Below, in pieces: positions 1-6,182 of a stretch of 6,740 bases of DNA. The translations under genes were made by a program, and so were the position numbers. Every line of letters begins with the position of its first letter. The first letter of the stretch is position 1. The DNA comes from an uncultured Chloroflexota bacterium (GTDB lineage Bacteria > Chloroflexota > Limnocylindria > Limnocylindrales > Limnocylindraceae): NCBI GenBank assembly GCA_903937225.1, contig CAIZYO010000184.1, positions 1 to 6,740 of the forward strand. The letters run 5' to 3'. The notes below the pieces were generated by a model that worked only from the letters and a program-made list of their open reading frames with translations, was not told where the DNA came from and searched no databases.

Positions 1-878
1 CCCACTGCCCCTCGTGCAAGGGTGAGGTGCTGCGGGATGAGGTTCGCCACCGCTGCCCGAATCCATGGTGTGAGGCGCAACTGTTTGAAGGGCTCCGCCA
101 CGCCATTGGGCGTGGCGCACTAGACATTGAGGGGCTTGGTGAAAAACTGCTTGCGCAGCTGGTCGACCGGGGGCGGGTGCGACGGTTGGCGGATCTTTTC
201 ACGCTGACGACTAGTGATCTTGATGGCCTGGAGCGAATGGGGAGCGCTGCGGCGAAGGAGAAGAAGGCCGGCGCCAATCGCATTGACAACGTGCTGCGTG
301 AACTGAATCGACGGAAGGAGCAAGAGCTTTGGCGTGTGCTCGTTGCGCTCGGAATTCGTCATGTTGGCGAGACGACCGCCCGAGATCTCGCCGCTGAGCT
401 TTCGCGCCGCGTCCCCGCTGGCCCAGAGTGGAGCGCGCGCGTTGCCGCGGAACTGCGAACGTTGAAGAGCGAAGATCTGACGAGCGTAAGCGGCGTGGGG
501 TCGGTCGTGGGCGAGAGCATTGAACGCTTCTTCGCCAGCGAGGCCACGGGGGGTGGGCTGCAAGAGCTTCTGGCCGCGGGGGTGACCTTCAAGCCGAGCG
601 CGGTCTCCGCTGCGCCTGGAACCTCAGGCCCACTGAGCGGAGAGGTCGTTGTGGTGACTGGGACTTTCGCGATCTCAGGGCTGAGCCGGCGGGAGGCGCA
701 CGATCGCATCCGCGCGGCGGGGGGAGCCGTTGCTGAGGCTGTGACCGCCAAGACGACCCTGCTTGTGGCGGGTGAGAAGGGTGGGAGTAAGCGCGCGGAT
801 GCGGAGCGGCTCGGCGTCCGCATCGTGGACGAGGCGGGCTTTCTTCGGATTCTCGGGGAGTCTGCGTCGGGCGGGTAG
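1..878 (+). CDS. ligA: NAD+-dependent DNA ligase LigA, C-terminal part (5' truncated by window edge)
   Basis: LigA seals nicks in duplex DNA using NAD+ as adenylate donor, in replication and repair. Reading from base 3, 291 residues are present, so the adenylation and OB domains lie outside the window. The fragment opens with a four-cysteine zinc finger (Cys 2, 5, 18 and 23). The family motif LDIEGLG follows near residue 40. Next come helix-hairpin-helix segments, including LGIRHVGE near residue 116 and SGVGSVVGESI near 162. A BRCT domain fills about residues 209-284, with VVVTGTF, LLVAGEKGGSK and GVRIVDEAGFL. The order matches bacterial LigA, which is usually about 670 residues long. The stretch GSAAAKEKKAGANRIDN (about residues 80-96) is longer and more lysine-rich than the usual short EKSAxNL segment. 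The TAG stop lies nine bases before gatC and in the same frame. Family assignment is near certain. Confidence 0.97.
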   Translation, partial: HCPSCKGEVLRDEVRHRCPNPWCEAQLFEGLRHAIGRGALDIEGLGEKLLAQLVDRGRVRRLADLFTLTTSDLDGLERMGSAAAKEKKAGANRIDNVLRELNRRKEQELWRVLVALGIRHVGETTARDLAAELSRRVPAGPEWSARVAAELRTLKSEDLTSVSGVGSVVGESIERFFASEATGGGLQELLAAGVTFKPSAVSAAPGTSGPLSGEVVVVTGTFAISGLSRREAHDRIRAAGGAVAEAVTAKTTLLVAGEKGGSKRADAERLGVRIVDEAGFLRILGESASGG

Positions 879-881
879 GAT
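876..881 (+). promoter_or_regulatory. Candidate -10 box TAGGAT for gatC (leaderless geometry), alternatively an AGGA Shine-Dalgarno site
   Basis: TAGGAT ends six bases before the gatC ATG, so a transcript started about seven bases downstream of it would begin at the start codon. Its first three bases are the ligA stop codon. The inner AGGA (877-880) could instead be a ribosome binding site with a seven-base spacer, and the sequence alone does not separate the two readings. I see no good -35 hexamer 16-18 bases upstream. The same hexamer at the same distance precedes the CoA-binding gene, and TAGACT sits in that place before dnaE. Confidence 0.45.
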
Positions 882-887
882 TCTCGC

Positions 888-1193
888 ATGAGTAAACTCA
901 CCCGAGCCGAAGTGGAGAAGGTTGCCGCACTTGCTCGCCTTGGCCTAACGAGCGAAGAGGTTGAGGCGTTGCAGGGCGACCTCAACCTGATCCTCGAGCA
1001 GTGGGCTCGCCTCGCCGAGGTTGATACGTCAAGCGTTCCAGCGAGCGCACAGACGATCGTTCAGGTGATGCCACTACGTGACGACACCCCGAGCCCGTCG
1101 CTCTCCGTAGATGCGGCACTGCAAAACGCTCCAGCGCGTAGCGGCGACTTCGTCAGGGTGCAGGCGATCCTCAGCGAGGAGGCCGACGGATGA
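888..1193 (+). CDS. gatC: Asp/Glu-tRNA amidotransferase subunit C (GatC)
   Basis: GatC is the small subunit that wraps around GatA and stabilises its contact with GatB in the cytoplasmic GatCAB complex, which turns Glu-tRNA(Gln) and/or Asp-tRNA(Asn) into the amide forms. The 101 residues match the usual GatC length of about 95-100. Visible family features are VEKVAALARLGLTSEEVEAL (residues 9-28), the ILEQWARLAEVDTSSVPAS segment, the LRDD pair near residue 63, and LQNAPARSGDFVRVQAIL near the C-terminus. The ATG is the first start after an in-frame TAG twelve bases upstream and gives the expected N-terminus. The gene ends in a 4-base ATGA overlap with gatA. It is probably first in the gat operon, although read-through from ligA is possible across so short a gap. 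Confidence 0.95.
   Translation: MSKLTRAEVEKVAALARLGLTSEEVEALQGDLNLILEQWARLAEVDTSSVPASAQTIVQVMPLRDDTPSPSLSVDAALQNAPARSGDFVRVQAILSEEADG
1176..1182 (+). promoter_or_regulatory. Strong Shine-Dalgarno site for gatA
   Basis: GAGGAGG lies inside the end of gatC, seven bases before the gatA ATG at 1190. It fixes that start and supports direct ribosome recruitment in addition to coupling through the ATGA overlap. Confidence 0.8.
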
Positions 1194-2731
1194 GTGCAGA
1201 ACTTCGCCGGGCAACGGCGGCTCAGCTTCGCGCAGGCTTCGGGAGCGGTGCGTTTACGTCCCTCGAGGTTGTTGACGCACTTCTCGGTGCAATTGCACAG
1301 GAAGATGCTGCACTCGGTGCATGGCTGCACCTACGAACAGGCGAGGTGCGTGGAGAGGCGCAGCGCGCTGATGATGCCTATGCAGCGGCTCGAGCCAGCG
1401 GAGCGGAGGCGGTGCGCGCACTTGCACCACTTCTTGGCGTCCCCATTGCTCTGAAGGATCTCGTCAACATGGTTGGCACTCCGACAACCGCTGGCTCAAA
1501 GATCCTTGAGGGCTATATCAGTCCCTACGACGCCACGATCACCACCAAACTGAAGGCTGCAGGCGCGCTCATCCTCGGGAAGACGAACATGGATGAGTTC
1601 GCGATGGGCTCGTCAACTGAGTTCAGCGCGTACCGGCGTACGGTCAATCCGTGGGATCGTGAACGTGTCCCAGGTGGCTCATCAGGCGGCTCTGCTTCAG
1701 CAGTTGCGGCCCTCCATGCGCCACTCAGTATTGGCAGCGATACGGGTGGATCCATCCGTCAGCCGGCGAGCCTCACAGGGATCACGGGGTTGAAGCCAAC
1801 CTACGGCCGCGTCTCACGCTACGGCATCGTTGCATTCGCATCCTCCCTTGATCAGATCGGACCATTCGCGCGCAGCGCGCAAGACGCTGCGTTGATGCTC
1901 CATGCGATTGCTGGATCTGACCCCCGCGACGCGACAAGCTCCGCACTCCCTGTTGACGCGGCACTGCTCACGCTCCCGCAAGGGGACCAAGCGGCGAGTG
2001 CGATCAAGGGGAAGCGCTTCGCCCTCCCCAAGGAGTACTTCGTGGCGGGAATGGAGCCTGGTGTTGAGGCGGCGGTCCGTGCCGCGGTTGCTGCACTGCA
2101 GTCAGCGGGTGCTGTCATTGATGAAGTGAGCCTTCCAACCACAGAGCATGCCCTTGCCACCTACTACATCGTCGCGCCCGCCGAAGCGTCTGCGAATCTT
2201 GCGCGCTATGACGGGATTAGATACGGCGCGTCAAAGCATGGTGGCGGCGATCTGCTTGATGGCTATCTCGCCACGCGTGGTCGGGGCTTCGGACCAGAGG
2301 TGCGCCGACGCATCATGCTCGGCACGTATGCGCTCTCGGCGGGCTTCTACGATGCGTACTATCTCAAGGCGCAGAAGGTGCGCACCCTGATTGCCCGTGA
2401 CTTCGATCGCATCTGGTCGGCGGGGTATGACGCGATCGTCGCGCCAGCGAGCCCGTCGGTCGCGTGGAAGTTTGGGGCGAAGATGAGTGATCCTGTCGCT
2501 ATGTATCTCGCCGATGCCTGCACGATCCCAACGAATATGGCGGGGCTCCCAGGGCTCAGCACGCCGTGCGGGCTCTCCGAAGGTCTCCCAGTTGGCCTGC
2601 AACTGATCGGCGCACCGTGGAGTGAAACTGGACTCCTTTCAATCGCAGCTGGCTACGAAGCACTCACCGCCGATGCGCCGTGGCGTGCCCAGGAGCCAAC
2701 CGATCTTGCAGCGCTTGGAGGTGCCGCATGA
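1190..2731 (+). CDS. gatA: Asp/Glu-tRNA amidotransferase subunit A (GatA), glutaminase/amidase subunit
   Basis: GatA hydrolyses glutamine and passes ammonia through a channel to GatB, where the misacylated tRNA is amidated. The 513-residue protein is a complete amidase-signature enzyme, slightly longer than the roughly 485 residues common in the family. The Ser-cisSer-Lys triad is visible: Lys89 in GVPIALKD, Ser164 in PGGSSGGS and the nucleophile Ser188 in GSDTGGSIRQP. All three are offset by +10 from the Staphylococcus aureus enzyme (79, 154, 178 from memory). GatA-specific blocks include the NMDEFAMGSSTE motif, LKPTYGRVSRYG followed by FASSLDQIGP, the APAEASANLARYDGIRYG block, and DACTIPTNMAGLPG. 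These separate it from generic amidases. It overlaps gatC by ATGA at the start and the aminotransferase by ATGA at the end. Confidence 0.97.
   Translation: MSAELRRATAAQLRAGFGSGAFTSLEVVDALLGAIAQEDAALGAWLHLRTGEVRGEAQRADDAYAAARASGAEAVRALAPLLGVPIALKDLVNMVGTPTTAGSKILEGYISPYDATITTKLKAAGALILGKTNMDEFAMGSSTEFSAYRRTVNPWDRERVPGGSSGGSASAVAALHAPLSIGSDTGGSIRQPASLTGITGLKPTYGRVSRYGIVAFASSLDQIGPFARSAQDAALMLHAIAGSDPRDATSSALPVDAALLTLPQGDQAASAIKGKRFALPKEYFVAGMEPGVEAAVRAAVAALQSAGAVIDEVSLPTTEHALATYYIVAPAEASANLARYDGIRYGASKHGGGDLLDGYLATRGRGFGPEVRRRIMLGTYALSAGFYDAYYLKAQKVRTLIARDFDRIWSAGYDAIVAPASPSVAWKFGAKMSDPVAMYLADACTIPTNMAGLPGLSTPCGLSEGLPVGLQLIGAPWSETGLLSIAAGYEALTADAPWRAQEPTDLAALGGAA
2717..2722 (+). promoter_or_regulatory. 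Shine-Dalgarno site setting the aminotransferase start at 2728
   Basis: GGAGGT sits five bases before the ATG at 2728. It favours this start over an in-frame upstream ATG at 2680, which would overlap gatA by 52 bases and add 16 residues (ACPGANRSCSAWRCR after the Met) unlike the family N-terminus. Confidence 0.8.
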
Positions 2732-3912
2732 GCGACTTCGCACAGCGCACCCTCGCCGATCGCGTGCATGCGGTCCCACCGTCTGGCATCCGCCGCTTCT
2801 TCGACATCGCTGCTCAGATGGAGGACATCATCAGCCTCGGCGTCGGCGAACCGGACTTTGATACGCCGACCCACATCACCGAGGCGGCGATCAGTAGCCT
2901 TCGTGCCGGACGGACGCACTACACATCAAACTACGGGACGCCAGAGCTGCGCGCCGCAATCTCCGACAAGATTTTCGAGCGATCGGGTGTGCGCTACGAC
3001 CCAGCGACCGAGATCATCGTCACGATCGGTGCCTCTGAGGCGGTTGACCTCGCCATTCGCGGGACAATCAATCCGGGTGACGCGCTCATCCTCCCGGAGC
3101 CCTCGTACGTTGCGTATCTCCCCGCCGTGATCTTTGCGGGTGGCCAGGTGCGATCAATCCCAACGAGTGCGGCTGATGGTTGGCGTCTAGACACTGCCGC
3201 AGTCGCTGCCGCGGCGCCAGGGGCGAAGGCGCTCTTCCTCGGATATCCGGCGAATCCCACCGGTGCAACGCTTGATGAGGCAACGCGCACCGAACTCGCG
3301 CGCATTGCAGTGGAGCAGGATCTCCTGGTGATCAGCGACGAGATCTATGACCGTCTGGTCTATGAGGGCCCAGAGCATCGGGCGATCTCCGCGTACCCAG
3401 GGATGAAGGAGCGAACGATTCTGATCGGCGGCTTTTCAAAGTCCTACGCAATGACGGGTTGGCGTGTTGGTTTCCTCTGCGCACCCGCGGAGATCGTTGC
3501 CGGTCTCGTCAAGATTCATCAGTACGCGATCATGAGCGCACCCACGCCGTCACAGGATGCCGCGCTTGAGGCGCTTCGCAACGGCGAGCCCGCCCTTGAA
3601 GAGATGCGCGCCGCCTATGCGCGTCGCCGGAGCATCGTCCTGGATGGACTTGCCGCACTGAAACTCCCGACGGGTGCACCGAAGGGGGCCTTCTACGCCT
3701 TCCCGGATATCTCCGCACTCGGCATCAGTGACGACGCGTTCGCTGAGCGCCTCCTACAAGAGGAGCGAGTCGCTGTTGTTCCCGGGTCAGCCTTCGGGGA
3801 GAGCGGACGCGGCCATGTGCGGATCTGCTACGCCGTATCGGAAGAGAAGTTGCGCGAAGCGCTCGTCCGCATCGGGCGCTTTGTGGCGTCGCTGAAGGTG
3901 GCTTCCGCATGA
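2728..3912 (+). CDS. PLP-dependent class I aminotransferase (aspartate/aromatic type, subgroup I-gamma)
   Basis: This enzyme transfers an amino group between an amino acid and a 2-oxo acid using pyridoxal phosphate. The 394-residue protein has all fold-type I landmarks. These are SLGVGEPDF (36-44), YTSNYGTPELR (65-75), NPTG with Asn176, SDEIYDRL with Asp204 and Tyr207, and GGFSKSYAMTGWRVGF with Schiff-base Lys238 and Arg246. Near the end, VVPGSAFGESGRGHVRICYA holds the substrate-carboxylate Arg365. The start IRRFFDIAAQMEDIISLGVGEPDFDTP resembles archaeal aromatic aminotransferases as well as bacterial AspAT and PatA-like enzymes. The substrate is therefore left open, and no gene symbol is given. 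The gene lies between gatA and gatB with ATGA overlaps at both ends, so it is almost certainly co-translated with the amidotransferase. An aspartate or glutamate role would fit that context, but this is inference. Confidence 0.93.
   Translation: MSDFAQRTLADRVHAVPPSGIRRFFDIAAQMEDIISLGVGEPDFDTPTHITEAAISSLRAGRTHYTSNYGTPELRAAISDKIFERSGVRYDPATEIIVTIGASEAVDLAIRGTINPGDALILPEPSYVAYLPAVIFAGGQVRSIPTSAADGWRLDTAAVAAAAPGAKALFLGYPANPTGATLDEATRTELARIAVEQDLLVISDEIYDRLVYEGPEHRAISAYPGMKERTILIGGFSKSYAMTGWRVGFLCAPAEIVAGLVKIHQYAIMSAPTPSQDAALEALRNGEPALEEMRAAYARRRSIVLDGLAALKLPTGAPKGAFYAFPDISALGISDDAFAERLLQEERVAVVPGSAFGESGRGHVRICYAVSEEKLREALVRIGRFVASLKVASA
3895..3898 (+). promoter_or_regulatory. Weak Shine-Dalgarno-like AAGG before gatB
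   Basis: AAGG lies ten bases before the gatB ATG, a loose spacing and a weak core. Translation of gatB probably depends mainly on coupling through the ATGA overlap at 3909-3912. Confidence 0.35.
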
Positions 3913-5342
3913 GTTGGGAGGCGGTAATCGGCATTGAGATCCATGTGCAGTTGCGCACCGCAACGAAGATGTTCTGTCCTTGTGCGATCCCAGCAGAGGG
4001 GGACGCGCCAAACACGCGCACCTGCCCAACCTGCCTCGGCCTCCCAGGCGCCCTCCCTGTGCCGAACCGCACCGCCATCGAGAAAGTACTCGCCGTGGGT
4101 GCCGCGATCGGTGCGAAGAGTCCCGCAACCACACGTTGGGACCGGAAGAACTACTTCTATCCCGACCTCCCGAAGGGCTACCAGATCAGTCAGCTTGATC
4201 TTCCGCTTGCGGAGCACGGCAGCATCGCCGTCACCACGAGCGCTGGGTCTGGCTCCGTGCGAATTCGACGCGCACACCTCGAGGAAGATACGGCGCGCCT
4301 GCGCCATGAAAAGGGTGCTGACGGCACGAGGGCGAGCCTCATCGATTACAACCGCTCTGGCGTCGCTCTCCTTGAGATCGTCACTGAGCCAGATATCCGT
4401 GATGGTGAGACTGCGCGTCGATACGCAGAAGAGCTCCGCCTCCTCCTGCGTACGATCGGCGCGGCTGACGCCGAGATGGAGAACGGCCAGTTGCGTGTGG
4501 AGGCGAACATCTCGCTGCGCCCCTCAAGCGATGCTCCGTTCGGTACTCGAGTAGAAGTGAAGAATATGAACTCGTTCCGCTCCGTCGAACGAGCGATCGC
4601 GTATGAGGCGTCACGCCAGGCAGAGGTGCTCGACGCGGGTGGAACCATCACCCAGGAGACGCGTGGATGGGACGAGGGGAGCGAGACCACCTACACGATG
4701 CGCGCAAAGGAGGACTCGCACGATTACCGCTACTTCCCTGAGCCGGACCTGCCACCACTCGACATTGATCCCGCCTGGCTCGCAGCGATCGTCGCTGGCC
4801 TCCCTGAGCTCCCAGGAACTCGTCGCGCGCGCTATGTCAGCGAGCTCGGACTCACCGAATATGACGCCAGCGTCCTAGTTGCCGAGCCACGCGCCGCCGC
4901 CCTTTTTGAGGCGGCACGTGCCGCCCAGAAGGAGCTGGACGCGAAACTGCTTGCGAATTGGGTGAGCGGCGAATACCTGCGCGTGGCGAAAGAGGGGGCA
5001 GCCGACCCTGATCCGGACCAGTTTGCTGCGCTCGTCGCCGCGGTTGCGAGCAAGGAGATCAACGGAACCACGGCGAAGGCGCTCTTCGCCGAGATGATCA
5101 CAACGCCATTGAACATTCGTGAAGTGATCGTCTCGCGAGGGCTTGGTCAAATCAGCGACACGGGGGCGCTGGAGAAGATCATCGCCGACGTCATCGCAGC
5201 GAATCCACAAGCGATCGCTGACTGGAAGGCGGGGAAGCAGCAGGCGGTGAGCTTCCTCGTTGGTCAGGCGATGAAGGCGAGCAAGGGGCGCGGCGATGCT
5301 GCGCTCCTTGGCGAACTCATTCGCGCAGCACTCGATCGCTGA
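3909..5342 (+). CDS. gatB: Asp/Glu-tRNA amidotransferase subunit B (GatB)
   Basis: GatB phosphorylates the side-chain carboxylate of misacylated tRNA with ATP and replaces the phosphate with ammonia delivered from GatA. The 477 residues cover the full family length. The cradle domain starts with AVIGIEIHVQL, placing Glu10 and His12 at the numbering known for catalytic metal ligands in S. aureus GatB. Cys23, Cys25, Cys39 and Cys42 (FCPC and CPTC) form the structural zinc site found in the cysteine-containing GatB type. HLEED (123-127), IDYNRSG (145-151) and LLEIVTEPD (154-162) follow, then EVKNMNSFRSVERAI and DYRYFPEPDLPPL. The tRNA-binding YqeY-like tail includes FLVGQAMKASKGRGD near the C-terminus. 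The start is supported by the motif numbering and the ATGA overlap with the aminotransferase stop. Confidence 0.97.
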   Translation: MSWEAVIGIEIHVQLRTATKMFCPCAIPAEGDAPNTRTCPTCLGLPGALPVPNRTAIEKVLAVGAAIGAKSPATTRWDRKNYFYPDLPKGYQISQLDLPLAEHGSIAVTTSAGSGSVRIRRAHLEEDTARLRHEKGADGTRASLIDYNRSGVALLEIVTEPDIRDGETARRYAEELRLLLRTIGAADAEMENGQLRVEANISLRPSSDAPFGTRVEVKNMNSFRSVERAIAYEASRQAEVLDAGGTITQETRGWDEGSETTYTMRAKEDSHDYRYFPEPDLPPLDIDPAWLAAIVAGLPELPGTRRARYVSELGLTEYDASVLVAEPRAAALFEAARAAQKELDAKLLANWVSGEYLRVAKEGAADPDPDQFAALVAAVASKEINGTTAKALFAEMITTPLNIREVIVSRGLGQISDTGALEKIIADVIAANPQAIADWKAGKQQAVSFLVGQAMKASKGRGDAALLGELIRAALDR

Positions 5343-5343
5343 G

Positions 5344-5625
5344 ATGCTCGATATCGTTCGCCTTGTCACCGGAGGCTTTGGGGTTGCTGGCCTTCTGTAT
5401 TTGGCGCGTCAACTTCCGCCGCTGCTGACGCAGTATCAGCTCCATCAGGCGCGTGTTGGCGGAGCGAAGCGCTACAGCGAGTGGCGCGGCGCGCCTGGAT
5501 CCGGCCCCGACGTTCTTGATCGCCTTGAGGGGGAGCTGATCGTTTCGCGGCTGAAGCGCCTCGCCGGCGTCGGCGTTGCCTCCATTGTTGGGATTGCGCT
5601 CGCCCTCTTCCCGCCGTTCCGCTGA
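5344..5625 (+). CDS. Small predicted two-helix membrane protein, not recognised
   Basis: I do not recognise this 93-residue protein. It begins one base after the gatB stop (TGAGATG), which suggests translation by reinitiation at the end of the gat operon. Two hydrophobic stretches are visible: about residues 4-28 (IVRLVTGGFGVAGLLYLARQ, then LPPLL) and about 73-91 (LAGVGVASIVGIALALFPP). They flank a polar loop rich in Arg, Lys and Gly that contains KRYSEWRGAPGSG. Both helices run into Pro-Pro. The protein would be a hairpin in the inner membrane, with the charged loop probably cytoplasmic. An alternative ATG at 5296, preceded by AAGGGG at seven bases, would add 16 residues and overlap gatB by 47 bases. 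I prefer 5344 because the added segment is polar and lies within gatB sequence. The reading frame is probably real, but the function is unknown. Confidence 0.6.
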   Translation: MLDIVRLVTGGFGVAGLLYLARQLPPLLTQYQLHQARVGGAKRYSEWRGAPGSGPDVLDRLEGELIVSRLKRLAGVGVASIVGIALALFPPFR

Positions 5626-5633
5626 CTCTTTCG

Positions 5634-5651
5634 TTAGGCGCTCGGGCCTGA
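5634..5651. terminator. Weak hairpin at the convergent gene ends
   Basis: TTAGGC (5634-5639) can pair with GCCTGA (5646-5651) around a six-base loop, with one T-G wobble. The hairpin begins at the stop codon of the minus-strand gene and lies eight bases after the plus-strand stop. No run of T follows it on either strand, so it is at best a poor intrinsic terminator. Confidence 0.2.
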
Positions 5652-6149
5652 AACCTTTAGACGCTGCACCTCGATCGCCGTGCAGCGATCTTGCACGAAC
5701 GAGACTCCCGCATCTGCGGCGAGTGCCGCAGCTTCCGGACTGATGATGCCGAGTTGCAACCAGATCGCACCCGCGCCAACCGCGATGGCATCCCGTGTTA
5801 CGGCGGCGCAGTCTTCTGAGCGTCGAAAGACATCAACGAGGTCAATGCGTTCTCCGTTTGGAAGTGATGCTGCTGCGGTGGCAAGGTCCGGAAAGCAGGG
5901 GAGTCCAGCAACTCCATCAGCCAGCGCGTTTGCTGCGGGGTTGACTGGGAGGATGCGCCAGCCAGCGGCCTTTAGGGCGAGCAGGACGCCGTGCGAGGGG
6001 CGGTCAGGCTTCGGTGACGCGCCAACAACGGCGATCGTGCGACTTTCGGCGAGGAGGGCACGGAGCTGCTCGTCGGAGGGAGGGGGCGCGCCGCCCCCCT
6101 CGGCAGCGTCAATCGCCGCCCTGATCCTCGTGCGTTCGTGCTCATCCAT
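5634..6149 (-). CDS. CoA-binding domain protein, YccU/CoA_binding_2 family
   Basis: The protein is 171 residues with a Rossmann-type CoA-binding fold like that of the succinyl-CoA synthetase alpha N-domain. In this stand-alone family the physiological role is not established. Family blocks are clear: IAVVGASPKPDRPSHGV (39-55) at the nucleotide loop, RILPVNP (65-71), and IDLVDVFRRSED (102-113). The C-terminal blocks are GAGAIWLQLGI (125-135) and FVQDRCTAIEVQRL (151-164), with Asp154, Arg155, Cys156 and Glu160. An N-terminal extension of about 36 residues, with a GGGAPPPS linker, precedes the domain. The ATG at 6149 is the only start between an in-frame TAG twelve bases upstream and the conserved domain, so the start is well fixed. 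The gene converges on the small membrane gene with an eight-base gap and diverges from dnaE. There is no sign of catalytic residues for CoA ligase activity. Confidence 0.92.
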   Translation of the reverse strand: MDEHERTRIRAAIDAAEGGGAPPPSDEQLRALLAESRTIAVVGASPKPDRPSHGVLLALKAAGWRILPVNPAANALADGVAGLPCFPDLATAAASLPNGERIDLVDVFRRSEDCAAVTRDAIAVGAGAIWLQLGIISPEAAALAADAGVSFVQDRCTAIEVQRLKVSGPSA

Positions 6150-6155
6150 CGGCTA

Positions 6156-6161
6156 ATCCTA
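6156..6161 (-). promoter_or_regulatory. Candidate -10 box TAGGAT for the CoA-binding gene
   Basis: Read on the minus strand, TAGGAT ends six bases before the ATG at 6149, the same hexamer and spacing as at gatC. AGGA inside it could be a Shine-Dalgarno core with a seven-base spacer instead. No convincing -35 box is seen, and any -35 region would fall at the dnaE start codon. Confidence 0.45.
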
Positions 6162-6170
6162 CTCGCTCGG

Positions 6171-6176
6171 TAGACT
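6171..6176 (+). promoter_or_regulatory. Candidate -10 box TAGACT for leaderless dnaE transcript
   Basis: TAGACT ends six bases before the dnaE GTG. It has no Shine-Dalgarno character, and the six bases CCGTCC before the GTG have none either, so the -10 reading is stronger here than at the other two sites. It matches TATAAT at four of six positions and fits the TANNNT pattern of leaderless promoters. No clear -35 hexamer was found. Confidence 0.5.
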
Positions 6177-6182
6177 CCGTCC

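Noticed and set aside
359..985. 208-codon minus-strand open frame over ligA and gatC
   Set aside because: Its translation is low-complexity Ser/Arg/Ala/Pro, the usual shadow of a GC-rich gene, and it is opposite strongly supported coding sequence.
2680..2727. Earlier in-frame ATG that would extend the aminotransferase by 16 residues
   Set aside because: The extension is Cys/Trp/Arg-rich and unlike the family, overlaps gatA coding sequence, and has no strong ribosome site. GGAGGT is correctly placed for the ATG at 2728.
3828..4307. 159-codon open frame on the minus strand across the aminotransferase/gatB junction
   Set aside because: It is antisense to two well-conserved genes, has no recognisable motif, and is typical of spurious open frames in GC-rich DNA.
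3223..5086. A 15-base identical string (GCGAAGGCGCTCTTC) near 3224 and 5072
   Set aside because: Both copies encode the peptide AKALF with the same preferred codons. There is no extended similarity, so this is coincidence and not a repeat element.
4875..5369. 164-codon minus-strand open frame opposite the gatB tail
   Set aside because: It is the antisense of the conserved GatB YqeY-like region and shows no domain motif.
5680..6156. 158-codon plus-strand open frame opposite the CoA-binding gene
   Set aside because: The minus-strand reading contains all CoA_binding_2 family blocks, while the plus-strand reading is compositionally biased and motif-free.
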